Assembly: GCF_021155775.2 (NCBI RefSeq)
Contig: NC_060235.2
Span: forward strand, 12,983,193 to 13,047,192
DNA length: 64,000 nucleotides
From: Neodiprion pinetum
Lineage: Eukaryota > Arthropoda > Insecta > Hymenoptera > Diprionidae
Reading direction: 5' to 3'
The notes under the pieces are model-generated. The model was not told the origin of the DNA. It was given only the letters and a program-made list of their open reading frames with translations, and made no database searches. Both the position numbers and the translations under genes were made by a program. Shown here piece after piece: positions 43,074 through 53,683 of the stretch (the stretch's first letter is position 1; each line of letters begins with the position of its first letter).

Positions 43074-44004
43074 ATACTGCATAATGTATATTCATCAAGG
43101 TCACAAACGAACAAATAAACATGGATGAACTTAAAAGAAAAATGCACAGGAGGTGATAGGAGTTCGAGAGGCCGAGGGGTTGACCCCCTCTACTAACTCC
43201 ACCGGGACCTCATACGAAGAAGGAAAAAAAAGTACTGTATAGAGGAGAAAAGAAGCGAAAGTGAAAGAAAAAGGAGGAGAGAATACAAATGAAAGGAATA
43301 CAGATTCAGCAACGAAAGGAAAACCAGCAAGAATATAAAAATCACTGAAAAAATGGACAACAGAGAAAAGAGAAAGAAAAGCCAAGAGGAGCAAGAAGAT
43401 GCAAAAATAGGTAGCAGCATAAAACGATAAAGAGGAAATAAAGCACAACGTATGGAAATTTAAACAATCGCGATTTGTAATTGGATGTTCAAATACATAA
43501 ATCATTTCCACTAAGGATTTTCTTATTTTGTGATTATTCAGATGTAAATTCACACGTGTCGGTCATTTGGTGAAAAAGCCGCAACGCATACAATGAAATA
43601 GAAACTTGTGAAAAAATAAAAGTTAGCCTATGAAATTAGGAAGCAAATAGTAAGATTATAAAAAAGATATAAGGATGTATTGACTGAGTTGAAGGTGAGA
43701 AAAAAATGTAAATTATCAGAAATAAAAAAATGATAAAAGTACAAATTTGTTGATGTAAAATTGCAAATATTTCTACGATATTCATACCATATTAAATTTC
43801 AAGATAAATAAAAGAAATATATAAGTACATATCTATTATACCTATACATGCAACAACAAAATTAATTACAAATAATTATATTCCGACATTTGACAGTTCA
43901 AATGAAACACCGTAGCTAATAAAAAGAAGCAAAAAAATAAGAATAGGTGAGCGCTACCCAGTTTAGTGATATTTTGTTTTGTAAACAGATAAATTAAATC
44001 AAAC
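43074..44004. other. Non-coding Helitron sequence 3' of RepHel
   Basis: Purine-rich, AATAAA-containing (for example 43,115 and 43,808). It begins with the expected 3' UTR of RepHel. Antisense ORFs (43,131-43,553) mirror a purine-rich composition. Nothing recognised. Confidence 0.4.
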
Positions 44005-44484
44005 ATGCCGAACAAAGTAAGTATATCATTGGAAATATGAATGAATAAATAGCAAAGTAAGCAGTATGATAAAATTAATGAAAATTTCTCGAAACAGGAC
44101 AGCGACGATGTTTTGCAGCGGTCGAGCGAGAAAATACCAGGTGAAGCATATCGATATAATATAATAGTATGTAAATCCAAATTCAACTCGGCAGACCAAA
44201 GAGCCGGACGCTTTTTGAGAATCATTACCAGTGAATTCTACAGCTGGCCATTAAAAATGGAAAAATAATTACTTACATACAATCATTTGTCAAAGAAAGA
44301 AAAAAATATCGACATTTGAAAATACAGTCAAACACGTATGAATCCCTAAGCAAATAATTTAACGCCTATTTCACCAAAACAAGATGACGGATTAGATGAT
44401 CTGCTGTGCGCAGCAGCAGAAGCAGCAGAGGAGGAGCTGTTGCTTGAGACGAACGACGAAGAGTGGTCCGTCTATGTATGGTAA
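44005..44484 (+). CDS. Possible three-exon small acidic gene carried by the Helitron (51 codons)
   Basis: Exon 1, 44,005-44,016 (MPNK), is followed by GTAAGT. Exon 2, 44,098-44,140, is preceded by ACAG and followed by GTGAAG, coding DSDDVLQRSSEKIP. Exon 3, 44,384-44,481 with stop at 44,482-44,484, is preceded by an AAG acceptor and codes DGLDDLLCAAAEAAEEELL, then ETNDEEWSVYVW. The exon 2/3 phase (one base plus two) matches exactly and opens the frame. The result is a very acidic small protein of no family I recognise. Three correct boundaries with consistent phase argue against chance, but the exons are short. It may be a gene fragment captured from the host. Confidence 0.5.
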
Positions 44485-44565
44485 ATGAAAATTATACAAG
44501 GAAATGTAAAGAAAATGATAAAAAATTCATTATTCCACAGCAAAAACATCCCGAAGTCCCAAAAA

Positions 44566-44690
44566 CGAAAGAGGTCAACTTCGAACTAAATTTCAAGTAA
44601 AAAATGTAAAATAAATTTATTTGAAAAGAAAAAAGGATTGATATCAATTATTTGTACATTATAAACCAGACACAGTATATCTATGTGTAA
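44566..44690. repeat. Direct repeat flanking the Helitron dNK fragment, left copy
   Basis: About 120 bp starting GGTCAACTTCGAACTAAATTT, closely matched at 46,577-46,690 in the same orientation. Confidence 0.8.
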
Positions 44691-44740
44691 AGCCTATCCA
44701 ACACAAAACTCGATTCAAGAGAAGAAGTTTCTAGGAAGAA
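44691..44740 (-). pseudogene. dNK-type fragment, detached C-terminal end
   Basis: On the minus strand this matches the end of the dNK fragment at 18,126-18,473 (the SSFES...VSDRL region). The rest of the same fragment lies 1.57 kb away at 46,316-46,564, so the sequence has been split. Confidence 0.65.
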
Positions 44741-44819
44741 ACAAAACTCATGGAAAAACAAAAGACCAATACAAAACAAACAACTTCGATTATTGAAGAC
44801 ATCAGTTCGTTGTTGTTCT

Positions 44820-44843
44820 CCGGCCGGCACGCACGCCGGCCGG
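44820..44843. repeat. Perfect GC palindrome
   Basis: CCGGCCGGC, six-base spacer, GCCGGCCGG: a very stable hairpin in AT-rich surroundings, of the kind that ends some Helitrons. Confidence 0.8.
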
Positions 44844-44888
44844 GGCCTATCCTATACTCCCCAACTCCTCAACTCCTCGACTAATCAA

Positions 44889-46180
44889 TTACACAATTGC
44901 ACAACTCTTCAATTCCCTCAAGAGCCCTTCTAAATATTGGTCAATAATGTGTGCAACAACTCGACATCGTTCAAAGAAAAATGATAATCGACTGAGAGCC
45001 CGAAGGAGGTACGTGACCAGGACTCCGTATTCACAGCTCAACATCAGTCCGCACAATGGGATCTCAACGGTCCAAGGAGCTGCGCCCGCATCTTGCTCCA
45101 CCTTGATGGCAACGAATGTAAGCTCTTTGAGAAGTGTGTTAATTAATGAAAAATAATTCAATTCTATTTTGAAAGATCCATAAAAGACAAGCCAACAAGC
45201 CTACGCCGTTTGAAGAAAAACGGTAACCGACCGAGAGCCCGAAGAAGATATGTGACCAGGGCTCCACATTCACGGCTCAACATCGGTCCGCACAATGGGA
45301 TCTCAACGTTCCAAGGAGCTGCGCTCATCTTGCTCCGCCTTGATGGCAACGAATGTAAACTCTTTAAAAAGTTTATTAACTATTGAGAAATAATTCAATT
45401 CTATTTTGAAAGACCCGTAAAAGAAGAAGAGATTGTGTTTCAAAATTTGCTTTCCTACAATTATCATTTTGTGCTACTGGTCTCCATTTTGTCAGTTTGA
45501 TTTTCTACGTTGTACCTAATGCTTAGTTGGAATCGGGTTTCGGTCAACTTGATCTTCTGCGTTGTACCTAACAATCGCCCCGAGTGTTGCCGTATAATTA
45601 AAAGAGAATGATTTTTAAGATAGGCTTGTTCTTTTACGGGTCTTTCGAAATAGAATTGAATTATTTCTCAATAATTAATAAACTTTTCAGAGCTTACATT
45701 CGTTACCATGAAGGCGAAGCAAGATAGGCGAAGCTCCTTGGACCGTTAAGATCCCATTGCGCGGACCGAAGAAAGTACGTATTCACGGCTCAACATCGGT
45801 CCGCGCAATGGGATCTTAACGGTTCAAGGAACTGTGCCCGCATCTTGCTTCGCCTTGATGACAACGAATGTAAGCTCTTTGAAAAGTTTGTTAATTAATG
45901 AAAAATAATTCAATTATAATTCCGTAAAAAATCAAGCCTATCTTAAAAATCATTCTCTTTTGATTATAGGGCAACGCTCGGGGCGATTGTTAGGTACAAC
46001 GCAGAAGATCAAGTTGACCGAAACCCGATTCCAACTAAGCATTAGGTACAACGCAGAAAATCAAACTGACTGAAACCCGATTTCGACTAATAAAGCGTTA
46101 CCCCGCATCGAACCTACAAAATGGAGACCAGCTGTACAAAATAATGATTGCAAGAAAGCAATTTTTGAAACACAATTTCA
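44889..46180. repeat. Complex direct and inverted repeats in the Helitron cargo
   Basis: A unit containing CATCGGTCCGCACAATGGGA and GATGGCAACGAATGTAAGCT-like sequence occurs at about 45,040-45,150, 45,285-45,375 and 45,795-45,890, and inverted at about 45,690-45,770. The halves 45,435-45,775 and 45,795-46,150 form an imperfect palindrome centred near 45,783. The first two units read on the minus strand as similar peptides (WTVEIPLCG and WNVEIPLCG), which may only reflect duplication. No known family. Confidence 0.7.
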
Positions 46181-46315
46181 TGTAATCTTTGTGTTATTCC
46201 AATATAGAAAATCTATTTTACTTTTTTTTTGTCTTTCATTTAATTAGCTTTATTCCTTCATAAAGTAAGTATAGGTTAACCTACGCATGTCAAGAAAGTA
46301 CAAAAATCTTTAAAA

Positions 46316-46564
46316 ACTTGATCAGCCGTAGCTTCTGCATTAATAACCAAGATCGGAGCTGATAAAGAAAAAAAGGTTTGTTTTATCAACCAATCCTCAT
46401 GAACCTCCTGAATAGTTCTGAGGAGCTCTAAAGAAATGTTCGATTCTTCCTCACGAGAACCGGAACTGACTCGGGCTAAAATAGTTTCTGGGGAAACTCG
46501 CAAATAGACAATTGAATCTACTCTGAGCTCAGACGAGCGAAAGCGAATATCGAAATTTTTCATC
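46316..46564 (-). pseudogene. dNK/TK2-type fragment in the Helitron
   Basis: The minus strand reads MMKNFDIRFRSSELRVDSI, VYLRVSPETILARVSSGSRE, LRTIQEVHEDWL, LVINAEATADQVF: the same part of dNK as at 18,126-18,473, with about the same ends. It then diverges; the remaining few codons lie at 44,691-44,740. Only the C-terminal half of the kinase is present, so it is not active. The flanks differ from those of the LTR-element copy beyond the ATTCGAAGTC phrase, so the two copies share an ancestor but were not moved as one piece recently. Confidence 0.78.
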
Positions 46565-46576
46565 AATCAATGAAAT

Positions 46577-46700
46577 TCGAAGTCAACTTCGAACTAAATT
46601 TAGAATGAAAAATGTTGAATAAATTTATTTGAAAAAACAAAGGATTGATATCAATTATTTGTACTTATAAATCAGACGCAGTAGACTCTATATCTCTATA
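46577..46700. repeat. Direct repeat flanking the Helitron dNK fragment, right copy
   Basis: Matches 44,566-44,690 in the same orientation; together they bracket 2 kb that includes both dNK pieces. Confidence 0.8.
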
Positions 46701-46912
46701 CGTAGATATACGTAAAAAAATCTGAAAATAATAACTATAGCAAAATAAGTCGCCGGATGCAATTGGGGTTGCATGGCATCGGGAGTTTTGTACATGTGAG
46801 TGGATTCGTTTACGAAAATAATCTGAGCAGACCTACATTGGGAGCCAATAGCAGTGTCGGGTTGATCGGAAACAACCGACTAGACAATGCGTAAGGAAAT
46901 GGTGAGGCGCGA

Positions 46913-46982
46913 AGCGCCGAACAACGAGGCGCGTAGCGCCGAGATGGGGTTAGCGCGAAGCGCGCAGGGGCGAAGCCCCTAG
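46913..46982 (+). terminator. Helitron 3' end with four GC hairpins
   Basis: Successive hairpins GGCGCGAAGCGCC, GGCGCGTAGCGCC, GCGCGAAGCGCGC and GGGGCGAAGCCCC lead into the terminal CTAG. A 3' hairpin a few bases before CTRR is the transposition stop signal of Helitrons; four related hairpins are more than usual. Confidence 0.85.
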
Positions 46983-47124
46983 TACATTAATATAATCAAA
47001 TATGAATACATTTTTTTATATATATATATTATACATCAATATAATTGAATATAAATGGAGGTAATTAAGTTAAATAATTTAATAAAATAAGAAAATAATT
47101 ATTTTGAATAATTATATAAAAATG
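46983..47124 (-). repeat. AT-rich satellite, inverted orientation, right of the Helitron
   Basis: Reverse-complement monomer sequence (AATATAAATGGAGGTAATTA). Orientation is opposite to that left of the Helitron. Confidence 0.8.
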
Positions 47125-47545
47125 CGCGGGGACGCCCCGCATTGCGTCGGGCAGTCGGTCACAGGCCGCGAGGACATGGGACTATCACGGTCAAAGTCGT
47201 GCGAAAGGCAATTCGCGTCGTCCCTGAGTCGATCGGTGGAAGAGGGTACATGACACAAGAACGGTCGAGGTCGAGCAAAAGGCAATGCGCGTCGTCCCGG
47301 AGTCGATCGGCGGAAGAAGGACATGACATAAGAACGGTCGAGGTAGAGCAAAAGGCAATGCGCGTCGTCCCAGAGTCGATCCGTGGCAGTGGGGACTTGA
47401 CACGAGCAGCGTCAGAGTGGAGCAGGAGGCAATGCAGGGCGTCCGGCAGTTGATTTCAGGCCGTGAGGACGTGTGACGATTACGGTCAAAGATGCGCACG
47501 TGGTAATGCGTATCGCCCGGAAGTCGATCCCGTTTTTCTAAATTC
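47125..47545 (-). repeat. GC-rich 74-bp minisatellite block, copy 2
   Basis: Inverse of the block at 37,104-37,465 and same orientation as 56,700-57,205; starts GCGCGGGGACGCCCCGC. Internal units share GGTCGAGG(T)...GCAAAAGGCAATGCGCGTCG. Confidence 0.85.
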
Positions 47546-48486
47546 GTGGGCGATTAATTTTCGAGTATGAAAAATATGAAATCAAATGATTAATTTCTTA
47601 TCGATCTGTGTGTTTCCTTAAAACTTCCTAACAAGTTCCAATCCATTGTATAAATGTTCCGAAATACAATCCATAAAGTACATCGAATGGCATTTTTTGA
47701 GGGAATAATATTTCCATTATCATCAAAGTGAGCGAATAATGAGAAAATGTATAGGATTTTTTTAATAATTACACTTATTTTTAAGAATTCTGATTATTGT
47801 AAAAATTTTTTCAACATTTTTTTTTTCCAAAAGTAAACCGAAAATTTTGAAATGTATAAATAAAATATGAATCATAAATTTATTTATCATTTTTGTATTT
47901 CAATTAATTATATATATAAACAGGTGTTACATTATTATAACTCATGTTCAAAAATTAGAAATATGAAATCAAATAACTAATCATATATCCATCTGTATGT
48001 TTCCTTCAAACTTTTCAATAAGTTACAATCCATTGTGTAAATGTTCCAAATTATAATCCATGAAGTACATTAAATGGCATTGTTTGATTGAATGATATTA
48101 TTATCATAATTATTGTGTGAGCGAATAATCAAAAAATGCGACGGATTTTTTTAACAATTATGGTCATTTTTGAGAAATTTAATGACTGTAAAAATTTTTT
48201 TTCCAACATTTTCCTTCTTTAGGAGGTAAATTCAAATATATAATATATATAAATGTAATATAGATAATAAATTTATTTGTGATTATTTTATTAAATTAAT
48301 TATATATTTACACGAATGATACATTAATATAATTGAATATAAATGGAGGCAACTGAATTAAATAATTCAATGATATGAAAAATAATTTACCTCTATAATT
48401 AATTTTTCTAAAATTAAAGAATAATTAGCTTTGAAGAATCAAGAATATGAAATTAAATATTCAATTATATATCTATCTCTGTGTTT
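47546..48486 (-). repeat. AT-rich satellite, inverted, long-monomer variety
   Basis: Includes the extra segment (CCATTGTATAAATGTTCC...TGGCAT) of the long monomers. It ends at the phrase AATTATATATCTATCTCTG TGTTT (48,463-48,486), which is repeated at 53,011-53,034. Confidence 0.83.
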
Positions 48487-48532
48487 ATTTTAATCTCGCC
48501 ACACACGTTTCCTTCGGTCAATAAAATATTTT

Positions 48533-49157
48533 CTATAATAAAAAGACAGAATACAAAATTATTATCACAACTAATAAATTGAAGAAACGCATTTGAAAAG
48601 ATGGGACTGCGATGTGTGGAATCAATAACCGTCAGGTCAAAGTTTCCACGTTTTTTGTTTCTAGATGTAAAGCTCAAATTACATGAACTTGGGTGATTAC
48701 CTGCGAGTAGAGAGTTAGATTTCTGTATCTGAATGGCGAGTAAAAATGATATATAAAAAAAAAAAGAAAAAAAAAGCAATGAGTGGACATGGCAATATAT
48801 ATGTTTATCAGTCCAAAGAATATCGCAAATCTAAACAGGAAAAAACTTTCCAATCAAGACCATAAACTGCTACCATAAGATTTCAATATTTTCTAATATT
48901 AAAAAACGTTCGCCTCACAGATAACCTTGATTTGTCGAATCTCACGTCAACTCTATATAGGTATACTATATCCGAATGAGATAATCCAATGATTACTGAT
49001 CAAATATACACATGTTACAATTCAGTATGGAGGTGGGAACTTTTTCCTTATAAGATTCAAAAAATTGTACAGCATTTCGCAATTTGAACTAAACGTTTGG
49101 TTTTTATTTTCATTCCTTATTTATTTGTTGTGTGGTCAAAAAATTTCAAGTTGTTAC
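48533..49157 (-). other. TLK intron
   Basis: Bounded by GTAACA donor (at 49,157 reading left) and TTATAG acceptor (at 48,533). No other gene seen. Confidence 0.7.
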
Positions 49158-49735
49158 CTGGTTTCAAGTCGTAGTGAATGACAGGTGGTTTTATTTCGTT
49201 GAGGTACTTCAGTGCAGAAACAACCTGCATGACAATTGATTTCGCTTCCCTCTCCGGTATAGTTTTATGCTAATAAATACATAGATTTAAATGAATTTAA
49301 TATACAGCACATGGAAGATGCAAGACGTGTTTTTAAACATTCGGATGTATTTCTCAAAGACTGATCAACTCACCTGTTTGAGGCAGAAGCCTAAATCATG
49401 ACCATCGCAGTACTCTAACACTGTACAGAACGAGTTGGCATCAATCTCAAACACGTCGTACAATTTAACAACACGTGGATGATCTAGTGCCTTGTGTATA
49501 TTGTATTCCCGCAGCGCGTGCCTGAAAGAATAATAAATATTTGTGGCGTGGGTTGGTTTAATTACAGCCTTTCTCTAGAACAAACTCCCGAGTCACATTA
49601 TATCATTCATCTTGAAAAACAGATCATCCATTATTGTACTCACTTTATATAGTTAGCTTTTTTGTCTTCTTTCCAGTCTTTATTAAGTTGATGTACCTTG
49701 CACGCTACGTAGCGTTGTTCCTTCAGATCAAATGC

Positions 49736-49936
49736 CTGTAAATGATATAAGCAGATCAGGTACAAGTCTAATAATTGGAGCTTGAATTCCTGTAAATATT
49801 GTTCGTAATAAGTGGTGAGTGATAACAACACTTCTGATATAATGGAAAAGAAAAAAAATTCCAATTTAGAATACCACGCACGCGTGCATTCACACATAGT
49901 ATTTCACGTTTTCATATAATCTGTCCAAATTATTGC
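49736..49936 (-). other. TLK intron with GC donor
   Basis: Reading leftward, the exon ends CATAAG and the intron begins GCAATA rather than GT; it ends TTTACAG. Joining gives VHK-AFDLKEQ, the conserved kinase sequence, so the boundary is right. Confidence 0.8.
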
Positions 49937-52084
49937 CTTATGGACTTCGCTAAAGCCGCCTTTGCCTAATAGCATGAGTAAAAGGTATCGCTCGTTGAGT
50001 ACAGGATGAGAGTTGAAGCGCGATTGGTCCTCGTTGTGTATACGTTTCAGTTCTCTAATATGCAAGTTACGTTCTCGTTCAAGCTTCTCCATCTCGAGTT
50101 GCAGATCTGCGTCTTCTTTCTTCAGTGCACTTTGCCTCAGCTTAAAAAGAGAACAGAGAAAGCGGAAAACAAGCAATTAGTAGACAAGAATGAATACAAA
50201 GTTCTAACATTTTACGAAGGTTCTTGGAGAGTTACGCTTTTACTATTATTTACGATTAAAAATATTCTCCTTATTTTAAAGAGCGTAAGAAAAAGATGGG
50301 GCACATTTAAAGCATCAGTAAATTATCTTACCTTGAGTATTTCATCAGCCTCGTAGTATTCCTGCCACGTATACGATCCTGGCACAGCGTCCGGCTTTAG
50401 AAACGTAGCTTCGGTACCATTATGCAAAGAAGGTTGAGGTTGGCTCCGTTTCCGTCCCGTCTCACTATTAGATGGCCTTTTTTCAGAAGCAATTTCTTCT
50501 GCTTATCAATTTCTTCTCTTTCCAACGTTATTTCTTCTTGCCGTCGCGCCAATTCTTGAAAAGCGTATCCGTCCGTCCAATTTTCTTGAAAAGTTGCTCC
50601 TACCCTCTGAGTCACAAACTGACCTAGCCTCAGTCTATTTTGCATGCACTTTTGTCTAGCTTCTTTTTTTTCTATGTTTGATTTTTCTTTTAATAACTTC
50701 TTTACAACGTCTATACACTTATTTATATGCGATTTGTGCTGCTCAATCACTTTCTGCTGATTAGCCATTTGATGCCTAAGTTCCTCTGTTGTCTGGAAAA
50801 CGTGTAAAATCCGTTAATACCTCAATCAAGTTATCCTAGACAGGAATGGTTATTTAGTTGTAAACTGTAAAAGTTACTTGTTTTTTATGCGAATAAATTG
50901 ACACGTGAAAAAATTGTAGGTTAAATAAAGTGTTCAGCAATTGACTTCATAGTTCGACAAAACTTTGATACTGTACTTACTCGGTTCAATTCGTCAATTT
51001 TATTATTACGTAACTCCAGATCTGAAGACGCTTGTGTTTCAAATTCCTGTATCCTCTGGCAAGTGAGCTCCGTCTGAAAATAACGCAAACAGTCCTTAGA
51101 GATTCGTGACCTCTTACCAATGTAACGTTTGATACATTTGTCAGCACAGTTTCATAAATAGCAGTTACTACCTTGTTGCATTACGAAAAAATCATATTAC
51201 ATTAAAACAGAGAAACGATGTTTGAAAATAATTACTCCGAATCTTTTTAACAGGCTCAGAAATTAGTTTTTGAGAAAGTGGTGAAAGTCGGAAGTGTGAT
51301 TTGTGGTACTTTTCGACAAAATGTTGATTTCATAGAATATTACAGAATTAAGATAGAATAATTGTTACTTTGTGAAATATAGTTCAAACAAGATGTAGAA
51401 ATATATCTCACAGGCAGCAAAGAAAACACCAAAAATGTAGGCAGAGGGAGAAAACGACATGAAACTTAGAATTTATTGTTACCTGTTGGCCGAGTAAAGA
51501 AAAAGAAAATAAAACATTAACTGTAAAGATGAAGACAATTAAATGGATGCGTTTAATACCATCACAAGGTAGCCCCCATATTTCTATGATGACAAATTGT
51601 AACAACGTTGCGATTTTTGCCAGCAATAAGCTAGCTCAAGTCTCTGCAGACACCCAACAAGGTGAAGGTCTAGCTAACACACTTAGCTAGTGCTTCTGCC
51701 GAGAAAAATTTGTTCTTCTCAAAACCCACAATATTTTTAATCATTATGGAGGGGAAATTTTTTTCCTCAACTAGACGTATGAGTGAAGAAGGATACTCGT
51801 TGCACTCAACAGAGACAGACCAGACCTTTCTCGTTAAGTGCTTGCAGGAACAACCGAATGGTGCTTACATTTGAGGTGTTAGTCTTCGCTTGCCTGACCT
51901 GGCTTGTCCTAGGAAGGTTGGTAGGCCTTACCTGCACCTGCTTGCTGCCCATCGAGCTTGCAGGTTGTGTAGAGGCTGGCGGAGGGGGAGGTGGAGGCTG
52001 TGGATGGGGTCGCGGTGGCTTCATCAACGACGAAAATTCCGCCACCGAAGAATTCGGTGTCGTTACTTGAGGCGACAACAATTG

Positions 52085-53010
52085 CTGCGGCGACAGCGGG
52101 TACAGAATGATAAAAAGATCAGGTCAGAGCATTAGCCACAGAATTATTTCTCAATCGCTGGCATAACGGATGATCTTTAAAACTGAATAAAAAATCTGAA
52201 CAGAAAGAAGCTGATAAAAAAAAAAACTGCGGACCCGAAATTTAACAAATTACGCAGCCAGGATATTCAAATACTAATTTGATGGATGAACGAGAAAGGT
52301 AAATTAACATGCTCAATAATGAAAGAACAACGATCTGATAATTTTCTACTGGTTTTGCAGCACCGGTAAGGAATATGCACATAAATCGTTTTACAAGTAT
52401 GGCGAAGCGCAAGCAAGAAAATCACTTTCTTTCAAGAAAAATCGTCTTTATTTCTCAATGTAGGCTACTTTGAGCTCCGCACACTGGGTCCAACTCGTTT
52501 ACAACAGTAATGATCTCCTCATTTGACGAAATTTGTTTTCCCCAGAGCTAGAATTTTAGGTTTAGGTATAGGAAGAAGTCAGAAGAAGTCAAATATAGAG
52601 ATTACGGTGGATGGGGCAGCAACTGGAACTTTAATTCGTGTAGTTTCGCCATTGCGACATTCGATTTTCGTCAAATGAGTTTATCGCCCTTGTGAAGAAG
52701 CATGTTGAAGGTCTCAAGATTTTGCACTTTTGACTTTTTTTCCCCAAAAACAAGTGATTTTCTTACATTTCTTATCATACTTATAAAAAGATCCGTGTAC
52801 ATTGGAAAGTTGTACTTGACAATAAAATTCACTTTATTTTTCACCTCCCAACCCACATTACGACATGTAAGCCCCAGACTGAACCTCGGTAAATCAGATT
52901 GTCAGGGATAATTTAAGGAATAATTGCACCAGTCGACTTACATAAGTTGCAAAAAAGTAGATTACATTTTTCAGTATCCTAAACGTGCAAACTTTATTAA
53001 CTTTATAAAC
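52085..53010. other. Intron or upstream remnant of the TLK fragment
   Basis: No further TLK exon recognised. It ends where satellite resumes at 53,011. ORFs on the plus strand here have no domain. Confidence 0.5.
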
Positions 53011-53683
53011 TAATTATATATCTATCTCTGTGTTTTCTTTAAACATTTCAATAAGTTTTAATCCATTGCATAATTGTTCCAAATTACAATCCATAAGGGA
53101 CAATGAATGGCATTTTTTTAATGAATGCCATTTTTATCAAAATTCATATGTGAGCGAATAATTGAAAAATACAAAGAATTTTTCTAATTATTATATTCAT
53201 TTTCAAAAAATTTAATTCCTGTAAAAATTTTCTTCTTCTTTAATTTCCCTCCTTCTAGAAGTTAATTGAAAATTATAATATATATATAAATAAAACATGA
53301 ATAATGAATTTATTTATCATTCAATTCATTTCATCAATTATATATACATACAAATTATACAATAATATTATTGATTAGAAATGTAGGCAAATAAATTAAA
53401 TGATTCAGTGATATGAAAAAAAATAATTAAAATGAATCATATTTCCTAAATTAAAAAATAATCAGATTTTGAAAAGTAAAATTTCGAATAGAATAACTGA
53501 TTATTCATCTATCCGTATGTTTTCTTCAAACCTTATAATAAGTTCTAATCCATTGTATGAATGTTCCAGATTACAATTCATAAAGTAAATTAAATGGCAT
53601 TTCTTCATGAATAATATTTTTATTTTAATTAATATGTGAGCAAATAATCAAAAAATATATAGGATTTTTTTAATGATTATATT
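53011..53683 (-). repeat. AT-rich satellite, inverted, long-monomer variety
   Basis: Resumes with the same 24 bases that end the satellite at 48,486, then continues as ordinary monomers. Confidence 0.83.

Larger units (their letters stand above)
37604..46982 (+). mobile_element. Helitron, 9.4 kb, apparently full length
   Basis: The left end is TCTCTCTATCTAATAAAAAAG, a typical Helitron 5' end. The right end is CTAG at 46,979-46,982, preceded by strong hairpins (GCGCGAAGCGCGC and GGGGCGAAGCCCC) and two more upstream (GGCGCGAAGCGCC, GGCGCGTAGCGCC). It sits between A (left) and T (right) with no target duplication, as Helitrons do. It encodes an OTU protein and Rep/helicase, and carries about 3.9 kb of additional sequence between the helicase stop and the 3' end. 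Confidence 0.88.
48487..52084 (-). pseudogene. Tlk: Tousled-like kinase (TLK) gene fragment, eight exons, truncated and frameshifted
   Basis: Exons on the minus strand: 51,932-52,084 (proline-rich), 50,981-51,073, 50,332-50,792 (coiled coil; NWTDGYAFQELARRQEEI), 49,937-50,140 (RIHNEDQSRF, then LLGKGGFSEVHK, the ATP loop), 49,644-49,735 (FDLKEQRYVACKVHQLNKDW with the catalytic Lys), 49,374-49,521 (REYNIHKALDHPRVVKLYD), 49,158-49,269 (KYLNEIKPPVIHYDLKP, catalytic loop), and a partial exon 48,487-48,532 (NILLTEGNVCGEIKI). Satellite begins in mid-exon just before the DFG segment, so half the kinase is gone. An A-run near 50,480 shifts the frame in the large exon. The DLDFYLK motif reads DLGFCLK. 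TLK phosphorylates the histone chaperone Asf1. Confidence 0.92.

Noticed and set aside
44740..46316. Reading the gap in the Helitron dNK fragment as a natural intron
   Set aside because: The acceptor side looks possible (CCTAG) but the donor side has no GT that restores the sequence seen in the other copy; an insertion is at least as likely.
51783..52070. Plus-strand glycine-rich ORF
   Set aside because: Antisense of the proline-rich TLK exon at 51,932-52,084.
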